DNA of 64,000 nt from Nocardioidaceae bacterium (GCA_020636935.1 JACJWW010000004.1:62001-126000), one strand, 5' to 3'. Positions 33,866-43,780 are shown, counted from the stretch's first letter. The notes: generated by a model from the sequence alone, not told the origin. A program made the numbers and translations.

Positions 33866-34690
33866 TTGAGTTCGATTGCCGCAGTTGGTCGGCAGAGTGT
33901 CGAAGTGCTGTACACCCATGCCCATAAGGGCATCATCACCGCTGGTGAGATGACCGTCATGGGTGTCGAGGCAGTCAAGGCAGGCGTCACCGACATGGTC
34001 AAGGGGCGATTCTCCTGGACCGAGTTCCTCCTCCAGGTTTGGTTCATGCTGCGCGTTTCATTGGCGCCGACGATCATGGTGGCCATCCCTTTTGGTGTGA
34101 TCATCTCGGTGCAGATCGGTGCGGTCGCCAGCCAGATCGGAGCCAGTTCCTTCAGCGGCGCAGTCAATGGCATCGGCATCCTGCGTCAAGCCGCACCTCT
34201 GGTGACATCACTCATGATCTCCGGAGTGGTGGGCTCTGCAATCACCTCGGATCTAGGTGCCCGCACTGTCCGTGAAGAGATCGATGCACTCAAGGTCATG
34301 GGCATCTCGCCGATCCAACGGCTGGTTGCTCCGCGAGTCTTTGCTGCTCTCCTGGTCTCGGTCGTACTGACCTTCGTGGTTGCGATGACCTCCATGGTCA
34401 CCGCCTACATCATGAATGTTGGCGGCGGCAGCATCAGCTCGGGCACGTACATGAGCTCGTTCGTGTCCTTTGCACAGACCAATGACCTACTCCTCGCTCA
34501 GTTCAAGGCGTTGATCTTCGGCTTCGTCGCCACGATCGTGGCCTCCCACAAGGGCCTAGGGGCCTCTGGTGGACCCAAAGGCGTCGCGGATGCGGTCAAC
34601 CAAGCCGTCGTACTTGCTGTGATCATTTTGTCCATCATCAATCTGGCCATTACCCAGGCCTACGTGATGCTTGTGGATACGGGGCTCTAA
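33866..34690 (+). CDS. yrbEA: Mce-associated permease YrbEA (MlaE family)
   Basis: 274-aa membrane protein, one half of the ABC permease of the first Mce lipid importer. MlaE hallmarks: FGVIISVQIGAVASQIGASSFSGA, the cytoplasmic EIDALKVMGISPIQRLVAPRV coupling loop, and YKGLGA-like ASHKGLGASGGPKGVADAVNQAVV near the C-terminus. TTG start with GAGGAAGGG ahead. Overlaps yrbEB by one base. Confidence 0.92.
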   Translation: MSSIAAVGRQSVEVLYTHAHKGIITAGEMTVMGVEAVKAGVTDMVKGRFSWTEFLLQVWFMLRVSLAPTIMVAIPFGVIISVQIGAVASQIGASSFSGAVNGIGILRQAAPLVTSLMISGVVGSAITSDLGARTVREEIDALKVMGISPIQRLVAPRVFAALLVSVVLTFVVAMTSMVTAYIMNVGGGSISSGTYMSSFVSFAQTNDLLLAQFKALIFGFVATIVASHKGLGASGGPKGVADAVNQAVVLAVIILSIINLAITQAYVMLVDTGL

Positions 34691-35541
34691 TGACTGTCTT
34701 GAAGGTAGGCCGACCAAATCCACTCGCTCGAGCAGGTGATGCGACTGTCACAGTGCTCGCTCAACTGGGAGATTTCCTCACATTCTCCATCGCTACCTTT
34801 GCGTCAATCCCACTGACGATCCGCAAGTACCACCGCGAGATCCTCTATCACCTCAAGGACATCGCTTGGGGTAGCGGCGCAATCGTGGTTGGTGGCGGCA
34901 CGATCGGCATCATGGTGCTGTTGGCCATCTCTGCAGGTACCTCGCTGGGCATTGAAGGCTTCAACGGTTTGGAGATCGTCGGGCTGGCCCCGCTGACCGG
35001 CTTCATCTCAGCCAGCGCCAACACTCGCGAGTTGGCGCCGCTGGTGGCGGCCTTGGCGCTCGCGTCGCAAGTCGGCTGTCGCTTCACCGCCCAAATCGGC
35101 TCCATGAAGATCAATGAGGAAGTCGATGCGCTCGAAGTAATGGCGGTCCATCCTCTGCGTTATCTCGTCACGGCACGACTCCTTGGCGTCGGCATCGCGG
35201 TGATCCCGCTCTACATGATCGGTTTGCTTGGCTCATATCTTGCCTCTAAATGGGCGGTCGTCTATCTATTCGGCCAGTCCCCGGGGCAATATGACCACTA
35301 CTTCAATATCTTCATCCGTGGCCACGACGTCTTCTTGTCAGTCGTCAAGATGGTGGTCTTCTCGATCATGATCGTCTTGATCCACTGCTGGTATGGCATC
35401 AGAGTCCAAGGGGGGCCACAATCTGTGGGTGAAGCAACCGGTCGCGCTATCCGGGCCAGCATCGTGGTCAACGTCGTACTTGACATGATCTTGACCCTGG
35501 TCTTCTGGGGTAGCGACTCCGGCTTCAGGGTGTCGGGATAG
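34690..35541 (+). CDS. yrbEB: Mce-associated permease YrbEB (MlaE family)
   Basis: 283-aa second permease half. GGGTIGIMVLLAISAGTSLGIEGFNGLEIVG, then ASQVGCRFTAQIGSMKINEEVDALEVMAVHPLRYLVTARL (coupling loop), and YGIRVQGGPQSVGEATGRAIRAS at the end. Pairs with YrbEA; the ATPase (MceG) is encoded elsewhere, as is usual for mce operons. Confidence 0.92.
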   Translation: MTVLKVGRPNPLARAGDATVTVLAQLGDFLTFSIATFASIPLTIRKYHREILYHLKDIAWGSGAIVVGGGTIGIMVLLAISAGTSLGIEGFNGLEIVGLAPLTGFISASANTRELAPLVAALALASQVGCRFTAQIGSMKINEEVDALEVMAVHPLRYLVTARLLGVGIAVIPLYMIGLLGSYLASKWAVVYLFGQSPGQYDHYFNIFIRGHDVFLSVVKMVVFSIMIVLIHCWYGIRVQGGPQSVGEATGRAIRASIVVNVVLDMILTLVFWGSDSGFRVSG

Positions 35542-35543
35542 TC

Positions 35544-36632
35544 ATGTCGACCAGAAACGAAACGACCCGAGCTCAGCTTGCCCGCCGAGGGCTGGTGCTG
35601 ACGGCGATCATCGCCTTGATCATCACGATGTCCTTCTTGCACATGAAGGGCTTCTTCAACCGATCCCCCGTGGTCCACGCGCGGGTTGCCAATGCTGGTG
35701 CAGCATTGATCCCCGGCGCAGATGTGAAGATGCGTGGCGTCATCGTTGGACGGGTGCGTGACATAAAGGCTGACCCTGACGGTGGTGCCCGCATCGCCTT
35801 GCGAGTGGCGGACAACAAACTCGAGCGGATCCCGTCCAATGTCCAGGCCCGCATTTTGCCGGCTACCGTGTTCGGCACCACATTCGTGGATCTGACCGTG
35901 CCGGGAGAGCAGTCGACCGCAGCGTTGAAGCCCGGCGCGGTGATCCCTGCAGACGTCACCCAGAAGACACTTGAGTTGCAGGTGGCCTTGGATGACATTG
36001 ACCGGATCATCACAGCGCTTGGCCCCGGCGAGCTCGCCACTGCTCTTCAAGCAGCTGCGCAAGCGCTCGACGGGCGCGGTGAGCAGATCGGGCAGATTAT
36101 TGAGACTGCCGACAAGTACGTCACCAGGCTCAACCCGCGGATGCCGTTGGTGCAGCAAAATATCAAGAAGCTGGCTGACAACCTGGAGATCGTTGATGAA
36201 GTGGCGCCCAACTATTTTGATGCCACCGACGACGCCTTGGTCACCGCGAGGATGATCGCGGAGGAGAAGGCCTCGATCACCAACTTGATCAATGGCAGTT
36301 CAGCCATGTTCACCGATGCCAATGGGCTTCTGCGCCGAGAGAAGTCAGAGCTGATCAGATTCGTCAACAACTCAGCGATCCTGATGCGAGCCCTGTATGA
36401 CACTCGCTATGGCATCACTCAGGCAATCGACACGCACCTGTTCTTGCAGCGCACCTTGGGTACGGCGATGCGCGGCAGCATGATCCACATGGGCATCTAC
36501 TTGGAGTTGTTCGGCCACGATCCGGCTTACTACACGAATGCAGACTGCCCGCGCTGGGGCCAGGCCAAGGGCAACAATTGTGGTGCTGCTCGGGCGTCTG
36601 CTAGGAGTCTGATGAACGGGGGCGACCAGTGA
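35544..36632 (+). CDS. mceA: Mce family protein MceA (first operon)
   Basis: 362 aa with one N-terminal membrane anchor (LVLTAIIALIITMSFL), the MCE/MlaD domain (about residues 40-120: VHARVANAGAALIPGADVKMRGVIVGRVRDI) and a long helical region ending in a cysteine-containing tail. Mce subunits form a lipid-conducting tube from membrane to outer envelope. Overlaps mceB as GTGA. Confidence 0.9.
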   Translation: MSTRNETTRAQLARRGLVLTAIIALIITMSFLHMKGFFNRSPVVHARVANAGAALIPGADVKMRGVIVGRVRDIKADPDGGARIALRVADNKLERIPSNVQARILPATVFGTTFVDLTVPGEQSTAALKPGAVIPADVTQKTLELQVALDDIDRIITALGPGELATALQAAAQALDGRGEQIGQIIETADKYVTRLNPRMPLVQQNIKKLADNLEIVDEVAPNYFDATDDALVTARMIAEEKASITNLINGSSAMFTDANGLLRREKSELIRFVNNSAILMRALYDTRYGITQAIDTHLFLQRTLGTAMRGSMIHMGIYLELFGHDPAYYTNADCPRWGQAKGNNCGAARASARSLMNGGDQ

Positions 36633-37645
36633 CTGGGATTCGATCCATTGCGGTGAAGGTCGTCATCGCAGTCATTGTTTCTTTGCTGATGGGCGTGGTC
36701 ATCTTCAACACGATGGTCAACAAACTGCCTGGTGAGTCGATCAGTTATCAGGCTGACTTCAAGGATGTCGCTGGCCTACGGACCGGAGACGACGTTCGCT
36801 TGGCCGGTGTGCGGGTCGGGCGAGTCAATGACATCAAGTTGGGCGGCAGTGGCGCGATGGTTGAATTTGATGTGACGGAAGCGAACCCCATGTTGTCCAA
36901 CACTTCGCTGCAACTTCGCTATCAGAACCTCTTGGGGCAGCGCTATCTAGCGATGGTGCAGCCCGAGGACCGTGGGTCAAAGGTGAAGGCGGGGGCCACC
37001 ATCCCAGTGGCCAATACCGACCCGGGCTTCGACCTGACGGCCTTGCTCAATGGCTTCCGGCCCTTGTTTGACGCGTTGAATCCCGATGACGTCAACAAAT
37101 TGGCCAGCTCAATGATCAAGGTGATGCAGGGAGAGGGGGGCACCGCAGAGACCCTTTTGCAGCAGACTGGCGAGTTGACCAACTCCTTGGCAGACAAGGA
37201 TCGGGTCTTTGGTGAGGTCCTGAACAATCTCACGCCTGTGTTGACTGATCTGGCCAGCCAAGGTGGTCGGTTCTCATCTACGGTCAAGGAGTTGCGTGCC
37301 CTGATGACCGGCCTGGCAGCCGATCGTCAGGCAATCGGCTCCTCCATCGATGGGATGAGTCAGTTGATCACCTCTACGTCTGACTTACTGGCAGAAGCAA
37401 ACAAGACCACGCCCACGACGGTGCGCAAGTTCCGTAGAGTCATGCAGAACTGGATGGCCAACCGTGATGACTTCGTGCGCGGCTTGGGCTACTACAGCGG
37501 GATCATCGAGGCATTCGGGCGCAGTCACTCCTACGAGAACGCCATGAACACCTACTTCTGCTCCATTGACCTGGACCTTCTGGGCCTGACAATCAACCTT
37601 GCGGGTCCGAAGGCCGGCAGCTACTCAAGGAACTGTGGCGGATGA
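36629..37645 (+). CDS. mceB: Mce family protein MceB (first operon)
   Basis: 338 aa, GTG start. Anchor VVIAVIVSLLMGVVIFNTMV, MCE domain ISYQADFKDVAGLRTGDDVRLAGVRVGRVNDI, helices with the B-type repeat NKLASSMIKVMQGEGGTAETLLQQ. The same MQGEGGT word recurs in MceB of the second operon, confirming subunit assignment. Confidence 0.9.
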   Translation: MTGIRSIAVKVVIAVIVSLLMGVVIFNTMVNKLPGESISYQADFKDVAGLRTGDDVRLAGVRVGRVNDIKLGGSGAMVEFDVTEANPMLSNTSLQLRYQNLLGQRYLAMVQPEDRGSKVKAGATIPVANTDPGFDLTALLNGFRPLFDALNPDDVNKLASSMIKVMQGEGGTAETLLQQTGELTNSLADKDRVFGEVLNNLTPVLTDLASQGGRFSSTVKELRALMTGLAADRQAIGSSIDGMSQLITSTSDLLAEANKTTPTTVRKFRRVMQNWMANRDDFVRGLGYYSGIIEAFGRSHSYENAMNTYFCSIDLDLLGLTINLAGPKAGSYSRNCGG

Positions 37646-38598
37646 AGGCCCTAAATCAAAGAGACCCGTTCCGGCTCGGGTTGGTAGCCCTCCTCGTTGG
37701 AGGGCTCCTAGCTGGTGCTGTCGTGGTGATCAGTGTGATTCCGTTCGGTGAGAAGAGCTACACCGCGATCTTGGCCCAGACCGCTGGACTGCGGGTGGGA
37801 GAGAGCGTCGATGTCGCGGGGGTCCCGAGCGGCAAGGTGCAGTCGATCAAACTCGATGGTGATCAGGTCAAGGTCGGCTTCAGCTTGGACAAGAAGGTCA
37901 AGTTGGGCTCGGAGTCGTCTGCCGAAGTGAAGGTGGCCACTCTGCTGGGCACTCACTACTTGCAGGTCGTGCCAGAGGGGGCGGGCACCTTGAAGTCCGA
38001 CACAATCCCTTTGGAGCGCACGAGCGTACCCTTCAACCTCCAAGATGTGCTCGAGAAGAGCGTTCAGACCCTCGACGAGCTTGACCCAGAGATCTTGGCC
38101 GAGGCGATGAAGACCTTCAGTGAAAACACGGCCATGACCAAGGACGAGATCGGGCCCGCTCTCACTGGCGTTGCCCGGCTTTCGGAGATGGTGGCCTCAC
38201 GCAAAGATCAACTCGCGGAGTTGATGTCTGCCACCCGCGAGGTCACCGATCAGCTGTCCAGCAACTCTGATGATCTGGTCGCCATGATGGATCAGGCCAA
38301 TCTGGTGATTTCTGAGATCACCAAGCGCCGGGAGGCGATCCACGCGATGTTGGTGGCCACCACTGCATTGAGCAAGAACATCAATCGACTGATCATCGAC
38401 ACGAAGGCCGATCTTGGCCCGGCATTTGTGAAGGCCAACCAAGTCATTGACACCCTGCGAGAGCAAGACGCAGTCATGAAGAATCTGTTGTCCAAGACCG
38501 CTCCTGCGGCGCGCTACTTGGCCAATGCCAACGGCAGCGGCCCCTGGACCAACGTGTTCGTGCGTTATCCAGCGATCCCGGCGGATGATGGGCGATGA
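37642..38598 (+). CDS. mceC: Mce family protein MceC (first operon)
   Basis: 318 aa. N-terminal anchor GLVALLVGGLLAGAVVVISVI, MCE domain YTAILAQTAGLRVGESVDVAGVPSGKVQSIKLDGD, coiled helical region, and the C-type ending GSGPWTNVFVRYP shared with the second operon's MceC (GSGPWFDSYLP). Overlaps both neighbours by 4 bases. Confidence 0.9.
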   Translation: MKALNQRDPFRLGLVALLVGGLLAGAVVVISVIPFGEKSYTAILAQTAGLRVGESVDVAGVPSGKVQSIKLDGDQVKVGFSLDKKVKLGSESSAEVKVATLLGTHYLQVVPEGAGTLKSDTIPLERTSVPFNLQDVLEKSVQTLDELDPEILAEAMKTFSENTAMTKDEIGPALTGVARLSEMVASRKDQLAELMSATREVTDQLSSNSDDLVAMMDQANLVISEITKRREAIHAMLVATTALSKNINRLIIDTKADLGPAFVKANQVIDTLREQDAVMKNLLSKTAPAARYLANANGSGPWTNVFVRYPAIPADDGR

Positions 38599-39668
38599 AG
38601 ATGTTTGCGAGATTCAAGATCATGAGCGCCGTGGTGCTGGTCACCTGCCTGAGCTTCGTGGCGACGTCATGCATGCCCTTCACAAAGGACGATCTGTCGA
38701 TCACGGCGTACTTCGAAGACTCCTCTGGTCTGTTCATCGGGAATGACGTCGGGATCTTGGGTGTCCCGGTCGGCAAGATCACGTCGATCACCCCGGTGGG
38801 CGATCGAGTGAAGGTTGAACTCAAAGTGGACGCCGACCAAAAGGTGCCTGCAGATGCTGGGGCGGTTGTGGTGGCCCGATCCGTTGCGACAGACCGCTAT
38901 GTGGAGTTGACTCCGGTCTATCACTCGGGGCCGACCATGAAATCGGGTGCCGTGATTGAACAAGATCGCACCAAGACGCCAGTTGACTTTGACACTGTCC
39001 TTGCCTCACTCAACACCCTGGCCAAGGGCCTGACCGGTACGCCGGGCAGCGCCAACGTGGTCGGACAGGCCGTCGATGAGCTTGACCAGGCGATCGGCGG
39101 TAAGGGCCCGTTGATCCATCAGACCATCAACAACCTCTCCTCGGCCGTTGATGGGATGAGTGATCAGCGGGAGGACTTCACTTCCACGATCGAGTCGTTG
39201 AACACCTTGACCACGACGGTCGCTCAAAACCAGCAGACTGTGCTGACCTTCATCGATCAAGTCGATTCGGCCACTGCCATGCTCAATGACGAACGCGCGA
39301 ACTTCCAACAGGCCATGCGTCAAGTGTCAGACACGATCGAGTTGGTGGCTGAGTTCGTCAAGACCAACAAGCCAGCATTGGCCCACTTTCTTGGCGAAAC
39401 CACCAAGTTGATGGAGTCGATGATGTCTCGCAAGGCGACGTTGGACGAGGCGATGCGTGTCTTCCCGTTGTCTTTGCAGAACATGTCGCGCAATACCTCA
39501 GGTGGCAAACTGCACGTGGCCATGCCTTTGCGGATGTTCGTCAGCTTGGGCGGATTGGTGCGCACGCTGTGCAATCTCACGCAGGACCCGAGTGTCTGTG
39601 CAGTCCAAGGACCGCTCAATGACATCGGTGATCTCTTGGACATCGTCCTCGGACTGAAGGGGAAGTGA
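38595..39668 (+). CDS. mceD: Mce family protein MceD (first operon)
   Basis: 357 aa. A hydrophobic leader ends in FVATSC, which is close to a lipobox but lacks a clear hydrophobic -3 residue, so lipidation is uncertain. MCE domain LSITAYFEDSSGLFIGNDVGILGVPVGKITSITPVGD, then DRYVELTPVYHSGP and a helical region with a C-terminal cysteine pair (LCNLTQDPSVC). Confidence 0.9.
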   Translation: MKMFARFKIMSAVVLVTCLSFVATSCMPFTKDDLSITAYFEDSSGLFIGNDVGILGVPVGKITSITPVGDRVKVELKVDADQKVPADAGAVVVARSVATDRYVELTPVYHSGPTMKSGAVIEQDRTKTPVDFDTVLASLNTLAKGLTGTPGSANVVGQAVDELDQAIGGKGPLIHQTINNLSSAVDGMSDQREDFTSTIESLNTLTTTVAQNQQTVLTFIDQVDSATAMLNDERANFQQAMRQVSDTIELVAEFVKTNKPALAHFLGETTKLMESMMSRKATLDEAMRVFPLSLQNMSRNTSGGKLHVAMPLRMFVSLGGLVRTLCNLTQDPSVCAVQGPLNDIGDLLDIVLGLKGK

Positions 39669-40795
39669 TGCGCCAGATCAGGTATGTCTTCGGCCTCGTG
39701 CTGGCTCTTGGTCTAGTCGCTGGCTGTGGTCCGACGTTCACTGACCTCCCTCTGCCCGGCGGTCGAGTCTCCGGCGACACAGTTGAAGTCCAGATGAAAT
39801 TCGATGAAGCGCTCAGCTTGGCGCAAGGAGCCATGATCAAGGTCAATGGCATCGAGGCCGGTCGGGTCGAGTCGGTGACCGTCCAAGATTACAAGGCGCT
39901 GGTGAAGGCCAGGGTCCAGCGTTCCAGCAAGATTCGCCAGGACGCGAGTGCGAGATTGCGCTACACGACGCCATTGGGTGAACTCTTCGTCGACGTGACC
40001 AATCCCGAAGAGGGTGAGGTGCTGAAGGATGGGGGGATGCTTGACCCAGAGCGGTCAACCACTGCCCCCACGGTCGAAGACACCTTGTCGCAGGCCTCAC
40101 TGCTGATCAATGGTGGCGGGATTGGCAATCTGGCCGTGATCAACAAGGAGCTCAATCTGGCGATTGGTGGTCGTGAAGACCAGATCAAGCATTTCAACCA
40201 GCAGGGTGCCAAGTTGTTGACCCAGGCCAACGCCACCACAGGTGACATCTCTCGCACCCTCGACGCCCTGAACGCCGTCAGCCAAACCCTCGACCAGCGC
40301 AAAGACACCATCCATGCCGCGCTGCGAGATGTCGAGCCTGCTGCTGCGGTACTGAGAGAGAACACTCCCGGGCTGACCCGCTTGTTGACGCAGCTTAAGC
40401 AATTTGCCCGGATGTCCAACGAAGTGGTTGGTGCGACCAGGCAAGCCCTGCTTGCGCAGTTGCGCATGATCGTCCCGATCTTGGATGAGTTCTTGGCCAA
40501 TGCCAACAAGATTGGCCCTACGCTGCGGAGTTTGGTCGACTTGGGGCAGAAGGTCGAGAAGACGATTCCAGCTGATTATGTGAACATCTTCTTGCACCTG
40601 AAGTTGGGCGAAATTCCAGCCGACGATCCATCAAAGGACCAACTCCGTACCGCGAACACAGCGGCGACCACGGGTGTGCCAGTGGAGATGAATGGCAATC
40701 TCGAAGAGCTGCTGAACGCGTTGAACAGCGGCTCCACCAAGGGGTCAAGCTCGAGACTCACCATGAGTGGGATGACCATGCGGGGTGGCCAGTGA
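39665..40795 (+). CDS. mceE: Mce family lipoprotein MceE (first operon)
   Basis: 376 aa. Signal peptide with lipobox LVAG-C at about residue 21, then the E-type motif FTDLPLPGGRVSGD and the MCE domain VEVQMKFDEALSLAQGAMIKVNGIEAGRVESV. The start may be the GTG at 39665, which overlaps the mceD stop, or the ATG at 39668. Likely the lipid-anchored ring of the complex. Confidence 0.9.
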   Translation: MMRQIRYVFGLVLALGLVAGCGPTFTDLPLPGGRVSGDTVEVQMKFDEALSLAQGAMIKVNGIEAGRVESVTVQDYKALVKARVQRSSKIRQDASARLRYTTPLGELFVDVTNPEEGEVLKDGGMLDPERSTTAPTVEDTLSQASLLINGGGIGNLAVINKELNLAIGGREDQIKHFNQQGAKLLTQANATTGDISRTLDALNAVSQTLDQRKDTIHAALRDVEPAAAVLRENTPGLTRLLTQLKQFARMSNEVVGATRQALLAQLRMIVPILDEFLANANKIGPTLRSLVDLGQKVEKTIPADYVNIFLHLKLGEIPADDPSKDQLRTANTAATTGVPVEMNGNLEELLNALNSGSTKGSSSRLTMSGMTMRGGQ

Positions 40796-41934
40796 GCGGC
40801 AACAGAGTCAAAGACATGTCCCGGGCGCAACACGAGCCCGGGATGGTGAAGAAGATCTTCACCGATCGCCTCTATCAGAGCATGATCGCGGTGTTGGTGA
40901 TCTTCGTGATCACGGTGGCCTATCTGTTTGCGGTCATCTTGCGAGCCCCTTTGACCAAGCAACCTATTGACGTCAAGGTCAAGATGAACTCTGCCGCTGG
41001 TCTTTTCGAGGGGTCTCAGGTCACCTACCGGGGCGTCAACATTGGCAAGGTCACCCGGATTGAGCTGTCCAACCCAGGGATCGAGGTGCGCCTGCGCCTG
41101 GAAGCGGGCACGGAGGTCCCGGCCAAATCCACGGCTGAAGTGCGCACCCTGTCGCCAGTTGGCGAGCAGTACTTGGACTTTCAGCCACAGAGTCAGTCAG
41201 CCCCCTTCCTCAAGACCGGGAGTGTCGTTGAGGCTTCGGCGACAGAGCTTCCCGAGACTCTCGCCACGGTAGTCACCAACCTCAATAGCCTGCTTAGCCA
41301 AGTTGATACCGACAAGTTGCGCAATGTCTTGGTCGCCTTGGCAACTGGGCTGCAGGGCACTGGCCCGGCGCTCAACACCATGATCGCGCAGTCACAACTC
41401 CTTCTGGATGACCTCAACAAACTATGGCCTGAGACTGACAGCCTCTTGGTCAATGGCAACAAGGCTCTTGACATCGTGCCTGCGAAGGCAGACTCCTTGC
41501 GGCGCCTGGGGGTAAATGCGAAGTCCTATGCAGCCTGGTTGCGGGGATACACCCCTGAACTACGCCAAAACCTGCGTGATGCTCCGGGACAGATCACCAC
41601 TGTTCAGGGATTGGTGAAGACTGCTGATGAGTTGCTCCCGACTTGGCTAGATCGAGCAGTGGAAGTCAGTGACTTCTTCATGGGCTACCAGGACTCCTTC
41701 AAGGTGATCATGACCTACTACAAGCCAGGCATGAGTGCACTGGGTCGTTCGGTCAAGGATCGCAGCATCGTGGGTGTGGCCCACCCGCTCGACACCCCGC
41801 GTTGTGACTACGGTGGTCCACGGCGTACCGGACGTGACCAGCGTGCTGCCTGGAATCTCAACGGCCACTGCAATCCGAACACTCCGCACACAGCGCGTAC
41901 CGATACGCATGCGCCAGGGCCGGTGCCTTGGTGA
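40792..41934 (+). CDS. mceF: Mce family protein MceF (first operon)
   Basis: 380 aa, GTG start overlapping mceE. Anchor MIAVLVIFVITVAYLFAVIL, MCE domain VKVKMNSAAGLFEGSQVTYRGVNIGKVTRIELSNPGIEV and LSPVGEQYLDF, helices, then a Cys-, Pro- and Thr-rich tail (DTPRCDYGGPRR and NGHCNPNTPHT). F-type order and tail fit the last Mce subunit. Confidence 0.9.
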   Translation: MSGNRVKDMSRAQHEPGMVKKIFTDRLYQSMIAVLVIFVITVAYLFAVILRAPLTKQPIDVKVKMNSAAGLFEGSQVTYRGVNIGKVTRIELSNPGIEVRLRLEAGTEVPAKSTAEVRTLSPVGEQYLDFQPQSQSAPFLKTGSVVEASATELPETLATVVTNLNSLLSQVDTDKLRNVLVALATGLQGTGPALNTMIAQSQLLLDDLNKLWPETDSLLVNGNKALDIVPAKADSLRRLGVNAKSYAAWLRGYTPELRQNLRDAPGQITTVQGLVKTADELLPTWLDRAVEVSDFFMGYQDSFKVIMTYYKPGMSALGRSVKDRSIVGVAHPLDTPRCDYGGPRRTGRDQRAAWNLNGHCNPNTPHTARTDTHAPGPVPW

Positions 41935-42446
41935 CGAAGCTTGGTACGAAGGTCCTCTTGGCAGTGCTCTTCGTGGCGTTGGTGGGCACTTCCTATCTTG
42001 GGTATTCGCAATATCGCGAGCGCTCAGCATTGGCGGCTAAGCGTGATGCGGCAGCCAGTGCGACCAAGGCAGCGAAGAAGGCAATGGAGTCGATGGTCAC
42101 CTATGACTACCGCACGGTTGACAAGGACTTCCAGTGGGTTGAGACAGCAGGCACGAAGGGTTTCCAGAAGTACTTCACTGACGCCAGCACGAAGTCAAAG
42201 CAACTGATCATCAAGTTGCAGGCGACAGCTGAAGGCTCTGTCATCGATGCGGCGGCCAAGCCAGGCACGACATCCAAAGTCGAGGTCTTGATGTTCGTCG
42301 ACCAACTGATCAAGAGCAAGGATGATCCTGAGGGAAAGTTGGATCAGACTCGGGTCGCCATGTGGATGGTCAAGCAGGATGGCCACTGGCTGGTCTCCAA
42401 GGTGTTGTTGCGTGACCGCCCCACGTTGGGGTCATTGCCCAATTGA
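41931..42446 (+). CDS. Mce-associated membrane protein (Mas)
   Basis: 171 aa from the GTG at 41931, whose GTGA overlaps the mceF stop; a TTG three bases upstream is less likely. One N-terminal helix (VLLAVLFVALVGTSYLGY), a charged helix, then an NTF2-like Mas domain ending MWMVKQDGHWLVSKVLL. Mas proteins stabilise Mce complexes. Single Mas gene in this operon, against two in the second. Confidence 0.85.
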   Translation: MTKLGTKVLLAVLFVALVGTSYLGYSQYRERSALAAKRDAAASATKAAKKAMESMVTYDYRTVDKDFQWVETAGTKGFQKYFTDASTKSKQLIIKLQATAEGSVIDAAAKPGTTSKVEVLMFVDQLIKSKDDPEGKLDQTRVAMWMVKQDGHWLVSKVLLRDRPTLGSLPN

Positions 42447-42483
42447 TCACGGGCCCAATTGATCACGGGCCCAATTGATCACA
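42437..42483. repeat. Tandem repeat of a 16-bp unit at the end of the first mce operon
   Basis: GCCCAATTGATCACGG repeated at 42437, 42453 and 42469 (last copy ends ACA). The first copy contains the Mas stop codon. Each unit holds the TGATCA palindrome and junctions make GGGCCC, so the array can fold. It lies between convergent genes. Confidence 0.85.
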
Positions 42484-42490
42484 GCCACGC

Positions 42491-43759
42491 CTAAAGCAGT
42501 GGGCGCAATGGCTTGAAGACGACCTCGGTGAACCTGCGATAGATGTCGCGCGACTGCCACTCGGCGGCAGTCAGCGGCCAGGTGTTGAGCAAGTCGTTGG
42601 TGAAGATATCTTCCATCCGGCGTGCCAAGGAATGGTCGATGATCTCGACATTGATCTCGTAGTTACCGCTCATCGATAGCCTGTCGACGTTGGCAGTCCC
42701 GATCGTGCTCCAGTGGCCGTCGATGGTGGCTGTCTTTGCGTGGACCATGGCGTCACGAAATCGGAAGATGTGTACGCCGGAGTTGAGCATCCGGGCGAAG
42801 TAGCCGCGCGAGACCAAGTCGGCGACGATGTGGTTTGACTTCGCCGGCACCAGCAAGCGCACGTCCACGCCGCGCTCGGCAGCATCGGTCAGGGCCTCAA
42901 CAAAGCTCTCATCTGGGATGAAGTAGGCGTGGGTGAGCCAAATGTTCTTCTGAGCTCGACTGATTGCATCCAGGTACATCGAGCGGATCGGAAAGGTCCA
43001 CTGATTGGGCAGATTGCGGTGCACGCGGACTGCAGATCCCCAAGCCGGTGCTGGGGGCAGGGTGATGGGTTTGTGTCTGTGTCGCCACTTACGACGATGA
43101 TGAAGATTCCAGAACTCCACGAAGGAGCGTTTGAACTCCCAGACAGCAGGACCTTCAATCCGGCAATGCGTATCTCGCCATTCGCGCGCGTAGGAGGCGC
43201 CGATATTGTAGCCACCGACGAAGGCGTAGGTTTCATCAACAACCAAGACCTTGCGGTGGTCCCGCCCGTAGCTGCGCACATCGTAGAAGCGCCAGCCTGC
43301 GTTGTAGAGCGGATAGGCAATCACAGAAATGTTCCGGGGGAAGGCCTTGAATTTCGGGCCGACGACCAAGTTCGCGAACTTGTCGTAAATGACCTTTACC
43401 GTGACACCACGATCAGCGGCACGGGTCAGCGCGCTCTTGAACTGCTCCCCGACGTGGTCATCTTTCCAAATGTAGGTTTCCAGGAGGATCTCGTGCGTGG
43501 CTGCATCAATGGCGGCCAACATGTCTGAGTAGAGATCTTGTCCGAATGAATATGTAGTGACGGCCTCGTCACCAATTGGCGTTCGTGTCGCCGGAAGAGT
43601 GCTGAACGGCTTGGGCTTCTTGCCTCGGGTGCGATAAGAGTCGATGAGTGACACCACGATGGCAATCACGAATGGCAGCCCGAAGGTGAGCAGTAGTAGT
43701 CGCTTGACCAATTTCGCAATCGGATGTGCGGTGTTGATCAGAGGCGAACGGTGATTCAT
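42491..43759 (-). CDS. Phospholipase D-type cardiolipin synthase-like protein
   Basis: 422 aa. One or two N-terminal helices (LLLLTFGLPFVIAIVVSLI), then two HKD motifs: YGRDHRKVLVVDETYAFVGGYN and MVHAKTATIDGHWSTIGTANVD, each HxK-x4-D with the following GG/GS region. It would join or exchange phosphatidyl groups to make cardiolipin or a related lipid. The ATG at 43759 is preferred to a TTG six bases earlier. It lies 21 bases behind the coiled-coil gene. Confidence 0.88.
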   Translation of the reverse strand: MNHRSPLINTAHPIAKLVKRLLLLTFGLPFVIAIVVSLIDSYRTRGKKPKPFSTLPATRTPIGDEAVTTYSFGQDLYSDMLAAIDAATHEILLETYIWKDDHVGEQFKSALTRAADRGVTVKVIYDKFANLVVGPKFKAFPRNISVIAYPLYNAGWRFYDVRSYGRDHRKVLVVDETYAFVGGYNIGASYAREWRDTHCRIEGPAVWEFKRSFVEFWNLHHRRKWRHRHKPITLPPAPAWGSAVRVHRNLPNQWTFPIRSMYLDAISRAQKNIWLTHAYFIPDESFVEALTDAAERGVDVRLLVPAKSNHIVADLVSRGYFARMLNSGVHIFRFRDAMVHAKTATIDGHWSTIGTANVDRLSMSGNYEINVEIIDHSLARRMEDIFTNDLLNTWPLTAAEWQSRDIYRRFTEVVFKPLRPLL

Positions 43760-43780
43760 GGACAAGGCTTCAGTAAGTGG

